Notes: a model not told the origin generated them from the sequence alone. Shown: positions 9,623 through 19,715, numbered from the stretch's first letter. The stretch is 64,000 nt of DNA from Acinetobacter pullicarnis (GCF_006352475.1 NZ_VCMZ01000001.1:2294001-2358000), one strand, 5' to 3'. Translations and numbers: made by a program.

Positions 9623-10657
9623 TTAATAGCGTTCGACCATTTTCTCTAATGAGATTGGGCGAATTTTATCCGCATTACCCGCAGTACCAAAAGCAGTATA
9701 ACGATCGATACACACTTGTTTCATGGCTTCGACTGAAATTGCAAAGTATTTACGTGGATCAAATTCACTTGGATTTTCAGCCAAGAAGCGACGAATTGAA
9801 CCTGTAGAAGCTAAACGTAAATCGGTATCGATATTGATTTTACGAACACCATGTTTAATTGCTTCAACCAACTGTTCTACTGGCACACCATAAGTTTCTT
9901 TGATGTCGCCACCAAATTCATTGATTACGGCTAACCATTCTTGTGGAACTGAACTTGAACCATGCATCACCAAATGGGTATTTGGAAGCGCTGCATGAAT
10001 TTCTTTAATCCGTTCAACTGCAAGGATATCGCCTGTCGGTGGGCGAGTAAATTTGTATGCACCGTGTGATGTACCAACCGCAATGGCCAAAGCATCAACG
10101 TTGGTATCTGCAACAAATTGGGTCGCTTCTTCAACAGAGGTTAATAGCTGAGAATGATCCAGTACGCCTTCAGCGCCTACACCATCTTCTTCGCCAGCCA
10201 TACCGGTTTCTAGGCTACCTAGACAACCGATTTCGCCTTCAACCGATACGCCACAGGCATGTGCCATGGCAACAGTACGACGGGTTACATCAACATTATA
10301 TTCATATGATGTCGGTGTTTTTCCATCTGCAGCCAAAGAACCATCCATCATCACCGAACTAAAACCCAATTGAATTGAGCGTTGGCAAATATCTGGGCTG
10401 GTACCGTGGTCTTGATGCATCACCACAGGAATATGTGGCCATTCTTCAATTGCAGCTAAAATAAGATGACGTAAAAACGGAGCACCCGCATATTTACGTG
10501 CACCGGCAGATGCCTGCACAATAACAGGTGAATTGGTTTCATCTGCGGCCATCATAATTGCGCGCATTTGTTCTAGATTGTTTACGTTAAATGCTGGTAC
10601 GCCATAGCAGTGTTCGCCGGCGTGATCCAAGAGCTGGCGCAATGAAATAAGAGCCAT
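9623..10657 (-). CDS. fba: Class II fructose-bisphosphate aldolase (Calvin-cycle subtype)
   Basis: Zinc-dependent aldolase interconverting fructose-1,6-bisphosphate with dihydroxyacetone phosphate and glyceraldehyde-3-phosphate. In Acinetobacter, which lacks a complete classical glycolysis, it is expected to run mainly towards gluconeogenesis. The protein has 344 residues. Metal and substrate motifs are present: HQDHG with D83/H84, [24 protein letters not shown] and the C-terminal KINIDTDLR. The start is fixed by a strong GGGAGGAT ribosome binding site 5 nt before the ATG at 10657; the frame upstream of it is unrelated to the family. It lies downstream of pgk on the same strand, separated by a small lipoprotein gene and two terminators. 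Confidence 0.95.
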   Translation of the reverse strand: MALISLRQLLDHAGEHCYGVPAFNVNNLEQMRAIMMAADETNSPVIVQASAGARKYAGAPFLRHLILAAIEEWPHIPVVMHQDHGTSPDICQRSIQLGFSSVMMDGSLAADGKTPTSYEYNVDVTRRTVAMAHACGVSVEGEIGCLGSLETGMAGEEDGVGAEGVLDHSQLLTSVEEATQFVADTNVDALAIAVGTSHGAYKFTRPPTGDILAVERIKEIHAALPNTHLVMHGSSSVPQEWLAVINEFGGDIKETYGVPVEQLVEAIKHGVRKINIDTDLRLASTGSIRRFLAENPSEFDPRKYFAISVEAMKQVCIDRYTAFGTAGNADKIRPISLEKMVERY

Positions 10658-10731
10658 AATATCCTCCCAGGTAATGCCCCATATTCTACCCTGTGATCTG
10701 TTCCAATTCAGCAACAAATCGACTTATTTCT

Positions 10732-10762
10732 AAAAAAAATCCCTGCAAACGCAGGGACTTTT
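10732..10762 (-). terminator. Terminator of the small lipoprotein gene
   Basis: TCCCTGC-AAAC-GCAGGGA hairpin followed on the minus strand by eight T. Confidence 0.85.
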
Positions 10763-10792
10763 AATAAATAACCATTTTTAGCGACCAGTTGT

Positions 10793-11062
10793 CTATTTCT
10801 GAGCCGGTTCTTCCGTTGCTGGCGTTGCAACATCAGCAGGTGCATTGGCTTTTTCTGCTGGAACATCTGTATTTTTTTCATCTAAAACGGGTTTATCCAA
10901 TTTATCGATCGCTGCTTGTTGCTCTGGTGTTGTCTGATCTGACTCAGCAACTTGAGCATTTGAGCTTGCTTGTTGTTCAGATGTTGCAGCATCTTTTTTG
11001 GCACATGCAGTCAAAGCTAAAGGAGCAACAAGAAGTGCGGCAAGAAGTAGTTTGTAGTTCAT
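10793..11062 (-). CDS. Small Ala/Pro-rich lipoprotein of unknown function
   Basis: An 89-residue lipoprotein. It has a basic start, a Leu/Ala hydrophobic core and the lipobox LTAC at about residues 17-20, followed by a low-complexity tail rich in Ala, Gln, Glu, Asp and Pro. That tail looks intrinsically disordered and contains no recognisable domain. The ATG at 11062 has GTGGAAA about 8 nt upstream; a GTG four codons earlier is less likely. It has its own terminators on both sides between pgk and fba, so it is probably an independent unit rather than part of the glycolytic pair. Function not recognised. Confidence 0.75.
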   Translation of the reverse strand: MNYKLLLAALLVAPLALTACAKKDAATSEQQASSNAQVAESDQTTPEQQAAIDKLDKPVLDEKNTDVPAEKANAPADVATPATEEPAQK

Positions 11063-11133
11063 CACATTTTCCACAATCGGTGATTAATTTCACAACAATA
11101 TATTGCAGAGATATTACATTTTAATGACGAAAA

Positions 11134-11166
11134 AATAAAAGGCTGACATTTTGTCAGCCTTTTATT
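11134..11166. terminator. Bidirectional-looking terminator after pgk
   Basis: Long perfect stem AATAAAAGGCTGACA/TGTCAGCCTTTTATT with a 3-nt loop, about 75 bp past the pgk stop. Confidence 0.85.
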
Positions 11167-11239
11167 CGATATCGCGAGTCAATTTAACGGTTCGACTAAG
11201 CAGGTAATCAACGCATAAAATATAACGTTACGCTACTAT

Positions 11240-12430
11240 TTATTGTGCGCGTTCAAGCAATACAGCAACTGCCGGTAAGGTTTTACCTTCGACAAATTCT
11301 AAGAATGCACCACCACCTGTAGAGATGTAGCCCATTTTGTCTGCAACTGCATATTTATCAATCGCAGCCAAGGTATCACCACCACCGGCAATAGAGAATC
11401 CAGCCGATTCAGCAATGGCCAAAGACAAGGTTTGCGTTCCTTGACCAAATTGATCCACCTCAAAGACACCAACGGGACCATTCCAAAGAATGGTTTTAGA
11501 GGTTTTTAAAATCTCTGCAAATGCAGCAGCTGTTGCAGGACCAACATCTAAAATCATGTCATTTTCAGCAACATCAGCGACATTAACTGTACGTGCAGTC
11601 GCTTTGGCCAATGAACCCAAGAAATCACTAAAATCAATCTCAGCGGCATCAGCCACCACAACATCTGTTGGTAACGGTACTGAAATTTTTGCAGCAATGG
11701 CTTTTGCAGTATCAATTAAATCAGCTTCATACAATGATTTACCGACATTGAAGCCAGCAGCAGCCAAGAATGTATTGGCAATACCGCCCCCTACAATCAA
11801 TTGATCGCAAATGCTTGACAAAGAATTCAGTACATCTAATTTGGTTGAAACTTTTGAACCTGCAACAATGGCAACCATTGGTTTTTCAGGGGTTTTTAAT
11901 GCACGACCCAAAGCATCAAGCTCAGCCGCCAACAAAGGACCCGCTGCTGCAACCGCCGCATAACGTGCGACGCCTTCCGTTGAAGCTTCTGCGCGATGGG
12001 CTGTACCGAAGGCATCCATCACGAACACATCACAAAGTGCAGCATATTGTTGTGCTAACTCAGGGTTATTTTTCTTTTCACCATGGTTGAAGCGTACATT
12101 TTCAAGCAAAACTACTTGACCAGCCGTCACCGCAACACCAGCAAGATAATCCGTTACCAATTGAACGTCTTGACCTAAAGCTGCAGTCAAATATGCAGCC
12201 ACAGGTGCCAAAGATTGTTCAGCTTTCGGCTCACCTTCTACAGGACGACCAAGGTGTGAACATATCATCACTGCCGCACCTTGTGCCAAAGCCGCTTTTA
12301 TCGTTGGTAATGCTGCACGCAAACGTGCATCACTGCTAATGACCCCATTTTTAACAGGAACATTTAAATCTTCACGAATCAGAACTCGTTTTCCGGTTAA
12401 ATCAAGATCAGTCATACGCTGAAAATTCAT
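11240..12430 (-). CDS. pgk: Phosphoglycerate kinase
   Basis: Transfers phosphate between 1,3-bisphosphoglycerate and ADP. From the ATG at 12430 it has 396 residues, a usual bacterial length. Seen are the N-terminal substrate loop (LIREDLNVP), SHLGRP, the VLLENVRF segment, AGSKVSTK in the hinge region, and the nucleotide-binding WNGPVGVFE and GGGDT near the C-terminus. The chosen ATG has GAGAAAAG just upstream; another ATG five codons earlier has no ribosome binding site. Expected to work with fba in central carbon metabolism. Confidence 0.96.
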   Translation of the reverse strand: MNFQRMTDLDLTGKRVLIREDLNVPVKNGVISSDARLRAALPTIKAALAQGAAVMICSHLGRPVEGEPKAEQSLAPVAAYLTAALGQDVQLVTDYLAGVAVTAGQVVLLENVRFNHGEKKNNPELAQQYAALCDVFVMDAFGTAHRAEASTEGVARYAAVAAAGPLLAAELDALGRALKTPEKPMVAIVAGSKVSTKLDVLNSLSSICDQLIVGGGIANTFLAAAGFNVGKSLYEADLIDTAKAIAAKISVPLPTDVVVADAAEIDFSDFLGSLAKATARTVNVADVAENDMILDVGPATAAAFAEILKTSKTILWNGPVGVFEVDQFGQGTQTLSLAIAESAGFSIAGGGDTLAAIDKYAVADKMGYISTGGGAFLEFVEGKTLPAVAVLLERAQ

Positions 12431-12570
12431 GCTTTTCTCACTCATTAGCTATCAAAAATCGCATCGATTCTAAATGATTACACAAAAAAAGGTGAGTTAA
12501 TTTGTCGAAAAGCTGTAGAAATATTTTGTTTTGATTATCATAGGCTGAGTTTGCACACCAGTATACCCTT

Positions 12571-12954
12571 ATGTCGATACATCCTGATCCAAAAATCAAT
12601 GGCTTAAACGTGTTAGGCCAACCCTTGGCTAGCTGTTGCTTTGACCCCATTAGTGGTTATTTTCGCAATGGTTTTTGTCATACTGCAGCCACAGATATTG
12701 GCCAGCATACCGTCTGCGCTGAAATGAGCGCAGATTTTTTAAACTTTTCACAAAAAATTGGCAATGACCTGATTACCCCGCTTCCAGAGCTTGGCTTTCC
12801 GGGACTAAAACCAGGTGATTTATGGTGTATTTGCGTGACTCGATGGGTTGAAGCTTATCAAGCCAATCAAGCGCCACGCATTAAAGTCAGCGCTTGTCAT
12901 CAAGCCATGCTGTCTTATGTGCCTTTAAATATTTTAATGGAATATTCAATCTAA
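12571..12954 (+). CDS. DUF2237 family protein
   Basis: A 127-residue cytosolic protein of a small conserved family of unknown function. Family blocks are intact: NVLGQPL near the start, the Cys-containing FRNGFCHTAATDIGQHTVCAE, GNDLITP, and FPGLKPGDLWCICVTRW near the C-terminal third. The several conserved cysteines hint at metal binding or redox sensitivity, which is inference only. Its stop codon overlaps the start of yceF (TAATG), which suggests translational coupling. The gene is divergent from pgk. Confidence 0.88.
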   Translation: MSIHPDPKINGLNVLGQPLASCCFDPISGYFRNGFCHTAATDIGQHTVCAEMSADFLNFSQKIGNDLITPLPELGFPGLKPGDLWCICVTRWVEAYQANQAPRIKVSACHQAMLSYVPLNILMEYSI

Positions 12955-13547
12955 TGGTCGCTGCTGAAATTATTTTGGCCTCATCCAGTCAGACCCGTAA
13001 AGCCTTACTTGATCGTCTTGGATTGGACTATCGTTGCATTTCACCCGATATCGATGAATCGCCGCAAAATGAACAGCATGCAGATGAACTTGCAATGCGA
13101 TTGGCCTATGAAAAAGCCAACGTGATTAGTCAAGCACATCCACATGCGATTGTTATTGGTTCTGATCAAGTGGCATGGCATGCAGAAGCACCGCAAGTTT
13201 TTATTGGTAAACCCTTAACAGTCGATGCTGCGATTCAGCAATTACAAGCACAATCTGCGCAAACACTTTATTTCAGTACAGGTCTGAGTGTGCAACAACA
13301 ATCTAGCGGTTTCGAGCATACCGTGGTTGAGCATTTTCAGGTGCAATTTCGTGACTTAAGTTTAGTTGAAATCCAGCGTTATGTTGCGCGTGAACAACCG
13401 TTACAGTGTGCTGGTAGTTTTATGTGTGAAGGTCTAGGCATTAGTTTATTTGAAAAAATTTCTGGCGATGATCAAACCAGCTTAATGGGACTGCCCTTGA
13501 TTCAGCTGTGTCATATCTTACGTAAACTTGAGTTCAAGCTGCCTTGA
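12954..13547 (+). CDS. yceF: Maf-family 7-methyl-GTP pyrophosphatase
   Basis: Nucleoside-triphosphate pyrophosphatase of the Maf superfamily. It resembles E. coli YceF (prefers 7-methyl-GTP) more than YhdE: shared blocks are SSSQTRKALLDRL, IVIGSDQV, the PLQCAGSF segment, SLFEKISGDD and MGLPLIQLC. It is 197 residues long. The ATG at 12954 overlaps the DUF2237 stop as TAATG, and the protein begins with the family's EIILASSS strand. The same frame extends 20 codons upstream inside DUF2237, which is a shadow. The enzyme probably removes modified nucleotides before incorporation. Confidence 0.9.
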   Translation: MVAAEIILASSSQTRKALLDRLGLDYRCISPDIDESPQNEQHADELAMRLAYEKANVISQAHPHAIVIGSDQVAWHAEAPQVFIGKPLTVDAAIQQLQAQSAQTLYFSTGLSVQQQSSGFEHTVVEHFQVQFRDLSLVEIQRYVAREQPLQCAGSFMCEGLGISLFEKISGDDQTSLMGLPLIQLCHILRKLEFKLP

Positions 13548-13667
13548 ACTCAAGGCATGCAGCCTGATTCAACATCACAATGATTCACTCTCTTATTACT
13601 TTATTTGCTTAAGCATTAGATAAAGTTCATATTATTTCAAGTTTATAGTTTTTGAGATTTACTAAAC

Positions 13668-14201
13668 ATGAAAAATATCATTTTGCTCAGTGCTGTCTGC
13701 ACATTGTCTATCGGTATGGCGACACCAAGCCTTGCCCAAACCGCGACGATGATTAGCCAGCAGCAAAACCAACAAGCACAAGCTTTAATTGATGATTGGG
13801 TTGACTACAAACTTAATGAAAAACAAGTTGCTGATCGTTTAGAAATCGCTCGAAAGGAATTCGCACAGCTCAAACCCGAAAATACTGTGGTCTCTGAGCA
13901 ACAAATACTTAATCTTTCCAAAGACGCGAAACGTGTTTCGCTTGATGGTTTAAAGCAGCTCAAACCACGTACTGTTGAAGTTCAGCAACTGGTGCACATG
14001 AAAATGCAATTCACAGAACAAACTTTTGATTTCATGATCAATGAAATGACAAAGCCAGTGCATACCCAATCGAAAAAACAGCAAGAACAGTATTTATCTA
14101 AATACGCTCAATTGACGAAATTGACCAAAGAGATCAAACAACATGAAGAGCGGATCGAAACGCAAGTTTGGCAAAATTTAAAACAACAGCAAAAATCTTA
14201 A
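13668..14201 (+). CDS. Secreted alpha-helical protein of unknown function
   Basis: A 177-residue protein with a clear Sec signal peptide (basic MKN, hydrophobic core, cleavage after SLA at about residue 23). The mature part is almost entirely charged and Gln/Lys/Glu-rich helix with little Pro or Gly, likely a helical bundle or coiled coil in the periplasm. No cysteine occurs in the mature region. I do not recognise the family. It lies 70 bp upstream of roxA in the same direction and may be co-transcribed; nothing in the sequence links the two functions. Confidence 0.7.
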   Translation: MKNIILLSAVCTLSIGMATPSLAQTATMISQQQNQQAQALIDDWVDYKLNEKQVADRLEIARKEFAQLKPENTVVSEQQILNLSKDAKRVSLDGLKQLKPRTVEVQQLVHMKMQFTEQTFDFMINEMTKPVHTQSKKQQEQYLSKYAQLTKLTKEIKQHEERIETQVWQNLKQQQKS

Positions 14202-14271
14202 CCCGCAATAAAACTTGCAGCCAAGTGCCCGATCAAGGGACAATAGCGAAAATTTAAGTGTAGTTTTCATT

Positions 14272-15441
14272 ATGTCCCAAGTCCTTGATGTACTAGGCGG
14301 AATAAGCGCCGAACAATTCATGTCAGAATACTGGCAAAAAAAACCCTTATTGGTGCGGAATGCCCTTCCTGAAATCGCTGACTTATTGGTGCCTGAGGAT
14401 GTGCAAAGCTTGGCCCTCGAAGAACACGTCACCGCCCGTTTAATTAAGCAAAAAGACAAAGATCCGAATCAATGGTCAGTTAAATCTTCGCCACTGGCAA
14501 AAAGTGATTTTCAAAAACTGCCCAAACAATGGACCCTACTGGTACAAGCCGTCGATCATTTTTCTTTCGAATTGTCTGAACTCTGGAAAAAATTTGCCTT
14601 CATTCCACAATGGCGCCGTGATGATGTAATGGTGTCTTATGCACCACGTGGTGGTTCAGTCGGTCAGCATTTTGATTTTTATGATGTGTTTTTAGTACAA
14701 GGCCACGGCCATCGTCGTTGGCAGCTTGGACAAATGTGTGATGAAGACACTGAATATGTGCCGAATCAACCGCTTAAACTATTGCCTGAAATGCAAATCA
14801 ATTTTGATGAAGTATTGGCACCAGGTGATTTATTGTATGTACCACCGGGCTTGTCGCACTATGGCGTCGCTGAAGATGACTGTCTCACCTATTCATTTGG
14901 CTTCCGTATGCCAAATGTCGCAACCATGATGGATCGTATTAGCGACCATTTTGCTGACACCACAAACTTAAAAAATCCGTTGCGTGATCTTGCACGCCAA
15001 CACGCGACGCCAATTGGTAGCATGACCAAGACCGAGTTGGATTATTTAAAAGCCAACATTTTAGAACAGTTGCAAAACTCAACCGCTATTGAGGGCATTC
15101 TGGCTGGACTAATGTCTGAAGCCAAATATCCTGATCACCTGCCTGAGCCAGATGAACTTGAAGCAGATGATTTGCTGGAAATTTTAGATAGCGGTTATGA
15201 ACTCATGTTAGAGCCAGCATCGCGCCTTTTATATATCGAACAAGCAGATAGCTTTGCATTTTGGGGCAATGGTGAGTCGATTTGCATCTCGCCAGACTTG
15301 GTGGATGCCCTGAAACGTATTGCAGATGGTGAAGTTTTAGCATTTGACCAAGCCCTGCAAGATCCTGAGGTGTTAGCGGATCTGGCGCAATTACTCAATG
15401 ATTCAATCTTAATGTTATTACCACCTGCTGAAGAGGCTTAG
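14272..15441 (+). CDS. roxA: Ribosomal protein uL16 arginine hydroxylase (RoxA/YcfD-like)
   Basis: 2-oxoglutarate/Fe(II) oxygenase of the JmjC-like cupin family. E. coli YcfD hydroxylates an arginine of ribosomal protein L16. The iron triad is visible as H133 and D135 in GQHFDFYDVF and H196 in PPGLSHYG. This and the 389-residue length match YcfD (373) closely. Downstream of the cupin are the dimerisation helices and a C-terminal winged-helix-like region. I chose the ATG at 14272; the frame is open 19 codons further, but those are unlike the family. The ribosome binding site is weak. Confidence 0.9.
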   Translation: MSQVLDVLGGISAEQFMSEYWQKKPLLVRNALPEIADLLVPEDVQSLALEEHVTARLIKQKDKDPNQWSVKSSPLAKSDFQKLPKQWTLLVQAVDHFSFELSELWKKFAFIPQWRRDDVMVSYAPRGGSVGQHFDFYDVFLVQGHGHRRWQLGQMCDEDTEYVPNQPLKLLPEMQINFDEVLAPGDLLYVPPGLSHYGVAEDDCLTYSFGFRMPNVATMMDRISDHFADTTNLKNPLRDLARQHATPIGSMTKTELDYLKANILEQLQNSTAIEGILAGLMSEAKYPDHLPEPDELEADDLLEILDSGYELMLEPASRLLYIEQADSFAFWGNGESICISPDLVDALKRIADGEVLAFDQALQDPEVLADLAQLLNDSILMLLPPAEEA

Positions 15442-15486
15442 GTTCGCATTTTAATCCCGTTGTAACAGCAGCCTGCTATTTTCACA

Positions 15487-15520
15487 CTAAATCACTTTTC
15501 ACTTAAGAAAAGTGATTTAG
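15487..15520. terminator. Long hairpin after roxA
   Basis: A 14-bp perfect stem (CTAAATCACTTTTC/GAAAAGTGATTTAG) with a 6-nt loop about 45 bp past the roxA stop. It lacks a good T-run, so it may act as an mRNA-stabilising stem as much as a terminator. Confidence 0.55.
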
Positions 15521-15660
15521 TCCAAATACTTACATTGATTAAACTTCATTAATTTTTCCATTAAATAAACCAAAACTTCATATTTAACAATTCAGTACTT
15601 GAGCTTCTATCGCATTATCGGCAAGTTACAAGTTGAATTAAAAACGGACCATTTTAAAAA

Positions 15661-17331
15661 ATGCCTAGTTCTGCTCAATCCATCAGATATAAGCTACTTA
15701 ACACTTTTTTTTCGCGATATTCAGTTTGGTTTCTCTGTATTTTTATCGCCCTCTATTTAACTTGGGTGATTTTCTTTAATGCCGACCATTATATTTATTA
15801 TTTTTTATCAGATACTTGGCTTAATACCCTGTGGGTGATTACCATAATCCTTGCTGCACTAGGATTATACGATATACGCCAAACTCGGCATGCTATTTTA
15901 AGAAACTATCCCATCATGGGACATTTTCGCTTTATATTTGAAAGCTTCCGCTTAGAAATTCGTCAATATTTTATTGAATCCGATCAAGATGAACTGCCAT
16001 TTTCGCGAATGCAACGCAGTTTGGTTTATCAGCGTGCTAAAAATGAAAATGCAGATAAACCATTTGGTTCAATTATTGATGTTTATCAAGAAGATTACCG
16101 CTTTCTCACCCACTCTATGAATCCTTGCCACCCTGCAGATCATGCCAGTTTCCGCACCTTGGTGGGCAATGAACAATGCGCTCAGCCCTACAGTGCATCG
16201 ATTATGAATATTTCAGCAATGAGCTTTGGTAGCTTAAGTGCCAATGCCATTCGCTCCTTAAATAAAGGCGCCTATAAGGGGCATTTTTACCATGACACAG
16301 GTGAAGGCAGTTTAAGCCCTTATCATCTTGAAAATGGTGGAGATATCGTATGGCAGATCGCCAGTGGTTATTTTGGTTGTCGTGATGCAGATGGACATTT
16401 CGATCCTGTGCGCTTTAAAGAGCAGGCCGCTATTCCACAAATTAAAATGATTGAAATCAAGCTTTCACAAGGGGCTAAACCTGGTCATGGTGGTATTTTA
16501 CCAAAAGATAAGATTACTGAAGAAATTGCTCAGATTCGTGGTATTCCACGTGATCGCGACTGTATTTCACCGGCCAAACATTCTGCCTTTAACACCCCAA
16601 TTGAACTGCTTCTCTTTGCCCAACAATTACGTGAACTTTCTAATGGTAAACCTGTCGGCTTAAAATTGTGTATTGGTCAACCTTGGCAGTTTATGAGCAT
16701 TGTGAAAGCCATGCTTGAAACGGGTATTGTCATCGACTTTGTGGTGGTCGATGGTTCCGAAGGCGGTACAGGTGCTGCACCAGTGGAATTGATTGATCAT
16801 ATGGGAACCCCGTTGCGTGAAGGTTTATTGTTTGTACACAACACCTTAGTGGGTGCTGGTCTACGCGACAAAGTGAAACTGGGCGCCAGTGGTAAAGTCA
16901 TTAGTGCCTTCGACATTGCCAGCATTATGGCAACCGGTGCTGACTGGGTGAACTCTGCACGTGGCTTCATGTTTGCAGTCGGTTGTATTCAAGCGCAAAG
17001 TTGTCATACCAATCAATGCCCGGTTGGTGTCGCAACCCAAGACAAAGAGCGCCAAAATGCAATTGATGTTCCCACCAAATCGGAGCGTGTTTTTAACTAC
17101 CATGAAAACACGCTCAAAGGCTTGGCTGAAATGATTGCCGCCTCTGGCCTGAGTCACCCGAATGAAATTAGACCGCATCATTTAGCACAACGAATCAATG
17201 ACCGTGAAATCAAATCCTATGCCCAATTGCATTTCTGGTTAAAATCAGGTGAATTGCTCAATTGTGAAAATAAAGATGAAGATAACTTCTATTATCGGAT
17301 GTGGAGTCTGGCCAATACTCAGCAGTTTTAA
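15661..17331 (+). CDS. Membrane-anchored FMN glutamate-synthase-family protein
   Basis: A 556-residue protein with two N-terminal transmembrane helices (about residues 20-40 and 50-68), then a soluble domain related to the FMN/3Fe-4S synthase half of glutamate synthase. Visible are MSFGSLS, HDTGEGSLSPYH, KPGHGGILP, a DGSEGGTGAAP phosphate-binding stretch, ASGKVIS and the Cys cluster CIQAQSCHTNQCPVG near residue 440, the position of the 3Fe-4S ligands. The glutaminase domain of true GltB is absent, so ammonia-dependent glutamate synthesis or a different FMN chemistry are both open. It stands alone, and no gltD lies nearby. The ribosome binding site is poor. Confidence 0.85.
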   Translation: MPSSAQSIRYKLLNTFFSRYSVWFLCIFIALYLTWVIFFNADHYIYYFLSDTWLNTLWVITIILAALGLYDIRQTRHAILRNYPIMGHFRFIFESFRLEIRQYFIESDQDELPFSRMQRSLVYQRAKNENADKPFGSIIDVYQEDYRFLTHSMNPCHPADHASFRTLVGNEQCAQPYSASIMNISAMSFGSLSANAIRSLNKGAYKGHFYHDTGEGSLSPYHLENGGDIVWQIASGYFGCRDADGHFDPVRFKEQAAIPQIKMIEIKLSQGAKPGHGGILPKDKITEEIAQIRGIPRDRDCISPAKHSAFNTPIELLLFAQQLRELSNGKPVGLKLCIGQPWQFMSIVKAMLETGIVIDFVVVDGSEGGTGAAPVELIDHMGTPLREGLLFVHNTLVGAGLRDKVKLGASGKVISAFDIASIMATGADWVNSARGFMFAVGCIQAQSCHTNQCPVGVATQDKERQNAIDVPTKSERVFNYHENTLKGLAEMIAASGLSHPNEIRPHHLAQRINDREIKSYAQLHFWLKSGELLNCENKDEDNFYYRMWSLANTQQF

Positions 17332-17371
17332 GCGACTTTAAAACTAACAATATTGCGGATTTTAAACAAAT

Positions 17372-17408
17372 AAAAAAGGGTTAAAGCCATTTGCTTTAAC
17401 CCTTTTTT
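17372..17408 (+). terminator. Terminator of the FMN synthase-like gene
   Basis: AAAAAAGGGTTAAAGC/GCTTTAACCCTTTTTT stem with six T following. Confidence 0.9.
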
Positions 17409-17467
17409 ATTCAAGAAAGCCAAGCTCAAACACCCAATATAATCGGTGTATTCAATTGAATAAAATA

Positions 17468-17505
17468 ATAAAAAGCCAAATTAAATACGTGAATTTAACT
17501 TGGCT
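17468..17505 (-). terminator. Terminator of the envelope operon
   Basis: AGCCAAaTTAAAT paired with ATTTAACTTGGCT (one mismatch). On the minus strand it is followed by TTTTTATT, about 45 bp past the alpha/beta hydrolase stop. Confidence 0.75.
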
Positions 17506-17547
17506 GAATATGAGTAACCAGTGATCAGCAGCTGATGCTGACAATAC

Positions 17548-18576
17548 CTAGTAATAGTCACCAGTCGAGTGCGCATGTAAGAAAGCCGGAATTAACCCGG
17601 TCAATGCTGCACGAATATCAGCGCGTTCATTGATGAGCTGATGTGAGCCTTCCTCAAGCATCAATAAGGTTTGCAAACGGAATTTACGCCGTACAAAGTC
17701 AAGGTTATAACGCCAATCAACTGTTTGATCTTGTGCACCTTGTGCCAACCAGACTGGAATACGACAGGCTGGACGCTGTTCCATTTCTTGCATCCATTTT
17801 GACATGGCTAAAATCCAATCCATCCCCATCATTTTCGGTTGCAATGGATCTTTTAAGCGTACAAAGCGCAAGAATTCTGGGTTGTGGTTGTTGCGTCTAA
17901 AATGGCGTGGTACTTCCCGTTTAATGCGACGAATAATACCAAGACCAATCGAGTTATGCCACCATGCCGATTTGGCAGGACGGATCAAGGGTGAAAGCAA
18001 TAATGCACGCTCAACAATTGGATTTTCACGACGTTCTGCATATTCAAGTAAATGATGCATTAAAATTGCGGCACCCGTACTTTGCCCAATACCTAACCAT
18101 GGTTTCGGTAACTGACTTGCCTGTTTAACATAATGATAAACGGCCTGTAAAACCTCTTGATAATGATCGAAGTTTTTAATATTGGCTGGAGAGCCATCAC
18201 TGAGGCCATGACCGGGCAAATCATAGGTTAATACGCTAAAGCCTTGCGCCAATAATTCTTTAATAATAGGTTGATAAATCCCACTATGCTCCAGATAACC
18301 ATGTAATAAACACACTGTGCCTTTCACCCGCTCTATACGTGGTTTAAAAACTTGCACATGTAATTTAAATAAAGGCATTTTGATGTAGCCTTGCCAATAT
18401 TCACAGTTCAATTGGTCAAAACCATAAAGTCGACTATAAGCCAACATTTCTCTGGAAGCATGATAGCTGCTGTTTAAATTGAGCGGCTGTAATAAATCTG
18501 GTGTATTTTCCCGATTAGGAACGGGTAAGTCGAGTTGTTTTAATATTGTTGGATTTAGAAAAGGAATATCAGACAC
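17548..18576 (-). CDS. Alpha/beta hydrolase, lysophospholipase/monoacylglycerol-lipase type
   Basis: A 342-residue serine hydrolase. The nucleophile is S166 in GIGQSTG; the oxyanion region is LHGYLEHSG (about 91-99). The likely acid is the Asp in GAQDQTVDW and the base the His in EEGSHQLINE. LPGHGLSDG is typical of the PldB/monoglyceride-lipase group. There is no signal peptide. The start is GTG, preceded by AGAGAGG, and overlaps the YdcF-type stop by one base (TAGTG), so it is translationally coupled as last gene of the operon. The lipid substrate is unknown. Confidence 0.85.
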   Translation of the reverse strand: MSDIPFLNPTILKQLDLPVPNRENTPDLLQPLNLNSSYHASREMLAYSRLYGFDQLNCEYWQGYIKMPLFKLHVQVFKPRIERVKGTVCLLHGYLEHSGIYQPIIKELLAQGFSVLTYDLPGHGLSDGSPANIKNFDHYQEVLQAVYHYVKQASQLPKPWLGIGQSTGAAILMHHLLEYAERRENPIVERALLLSPLIRPAKSAWWHNSIGLGIIRRIKREVPRHFRRNNHNPEFLRFVRLKDPLQPKMMGMDWILAMSKWMQEMEQRPACRIPVWLAQGAQDQTVDWRYNLDFVRRKFRLQTLLMLEEGSHQLINERADIRAALTGLIPAFLHAHSTGDYY

Positions 18577-19715
18577 TAGGGAACCTCTCTACAACCACTT
18601 GAGCCAAATAACATATCTCGTATTGTGGCTAAAGTTTCATAATTAGCACGGCGACTATGATCATAATTTTGTTTACTTGGTTGCCATGCTGTTAATTGGG
18701 TTGGCATTGGTGCTTCAACTGGAATGGTTTCAATTCCATTTAATGCAAACAATCGCCGTGTTCGTGGCATATGGTAACGGTCTGTAATCAGCAATACCGT
18801 TGGTGCTCCACCCTTCTTTTGTAATAACAATGAACTGAACCTCGTGTTTTCACAAGTATTCATGCTTTTATTTTCCAATAAATTGGCTTGTAATCCACGC
18901 TTTGCCAACCAAGCTTGCATATAAGGGGCTTCCACACCGCTTAGTACAATTGGCAAATCTGTTTTTTGTTCTAGTGCCAATGTGGTTTCCAATCGCAGCC
19001 GTGTATATTCATTAACCACAATTGCTTTACTGGTTTTATCTTGGGTTAAGCCACCGCCAAGCACCACAATCGCATATGGCTGTGACTGAGTCTTTTTCGG
19101 TGAATCATTTAAAGTATTAATATGTGCAATATCTTTATAGACCTGCTCATCAATTTTTGCTGCCATTTCTGCATCAATGGGATGGGTCTGTAAAAAGTGC
19201 ATGTATTGATCCATCCGCTTTTTATAATCCGTGCGATTAAGATCAAGTAAATCTTGCACATTTTGTGGTGCGGCTTGACTCACAGCAACATTAAACTGTT
19301 CCGCCTTTAACGGAACACTGACAGGAACTGTCGTACCACCTGTTCTTTTTTGCTTGGTCTCAGTGCGATCATCTGTGATTTCTTGCTGAAGAATTTTATA
19401 GCGTGCTTGAATCACATTGAGTTCTTGCACATTCTGCTTATGTAATGCTTCTTCTATCACTTTAAAATAGGCTTGACGTGCAATCCATAAATCAGAACCC
19501 GGCTCTAAATTCTCACTTTCGGTGAGTGCTGCCTGCTGCTGACTCTGTGCTGCGACCTGATTGACTTCAACTGGAACCCATGCATTTAAAGTACGTACTA
19601 CTGCATTTGAATAAAAGGGTGTATAGAAAAAAAACACCAGACAGCCTATAAGTACCGATACGATGATCAACAAACGTAGCAGCTTTACTATCCAGTTGCG
19701 TTCTTTCATTGGCAT
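18576..19715 (-). CDS. YdcF/SanA-family (DUF218) envelope protein
   Basis: A 379-residue protein with one N-terminal transmembrane helix (about 10-30), a long Gln/Lys-rich helical stretch to about residue 205, then the DUF218 domain (about 212-370). That domain shows AIVVLGGGL, the central [15 protein letters not shown] and ITDRYHMPR. Members include ElyC and SanA, linked to peptidoglycan and outer-membrane barrier functions, mechanism unclear. The extra helical insertion ahead of the domain is longer than in ElyC. The start overlaps the end of murB by 10 bp, placing it in a cell-wall context. Confidence 0.85.
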   Translation of the reverse strand: MPMKERNWIVKLLRLLIIVSVLIGCLVFFFYTPFYSNAVVRTLNAWVPVEVNQVAAQSQQQAALTESENLEPGSDLWIARQAYFKVIEEALHKQNVQELNVIQARYKILQQEITDDRTETKQKRTGGTTVPVSVPLKAEQFNVAVSQAAPQNVQDLLDLNRTDYKKRMDQYMHFLQTHPIDAEMAAKIDEQVYKDIAHINTLNDSPKKTQSQPYAIVVLGGGLTQDKTSKAIVVNEYTRLRLETTLALEQKTDLPIVLSGVEAPYMQAWLAKRGLQANLLENKSMNTCENTRFSSLLLQKKGGAPTVLLITDRYHMPRTRRLFALNGIETIPVEAPMPTQLTAWQPSKQNYDHSRRANYETLATIRDMLFGSSGCREVP

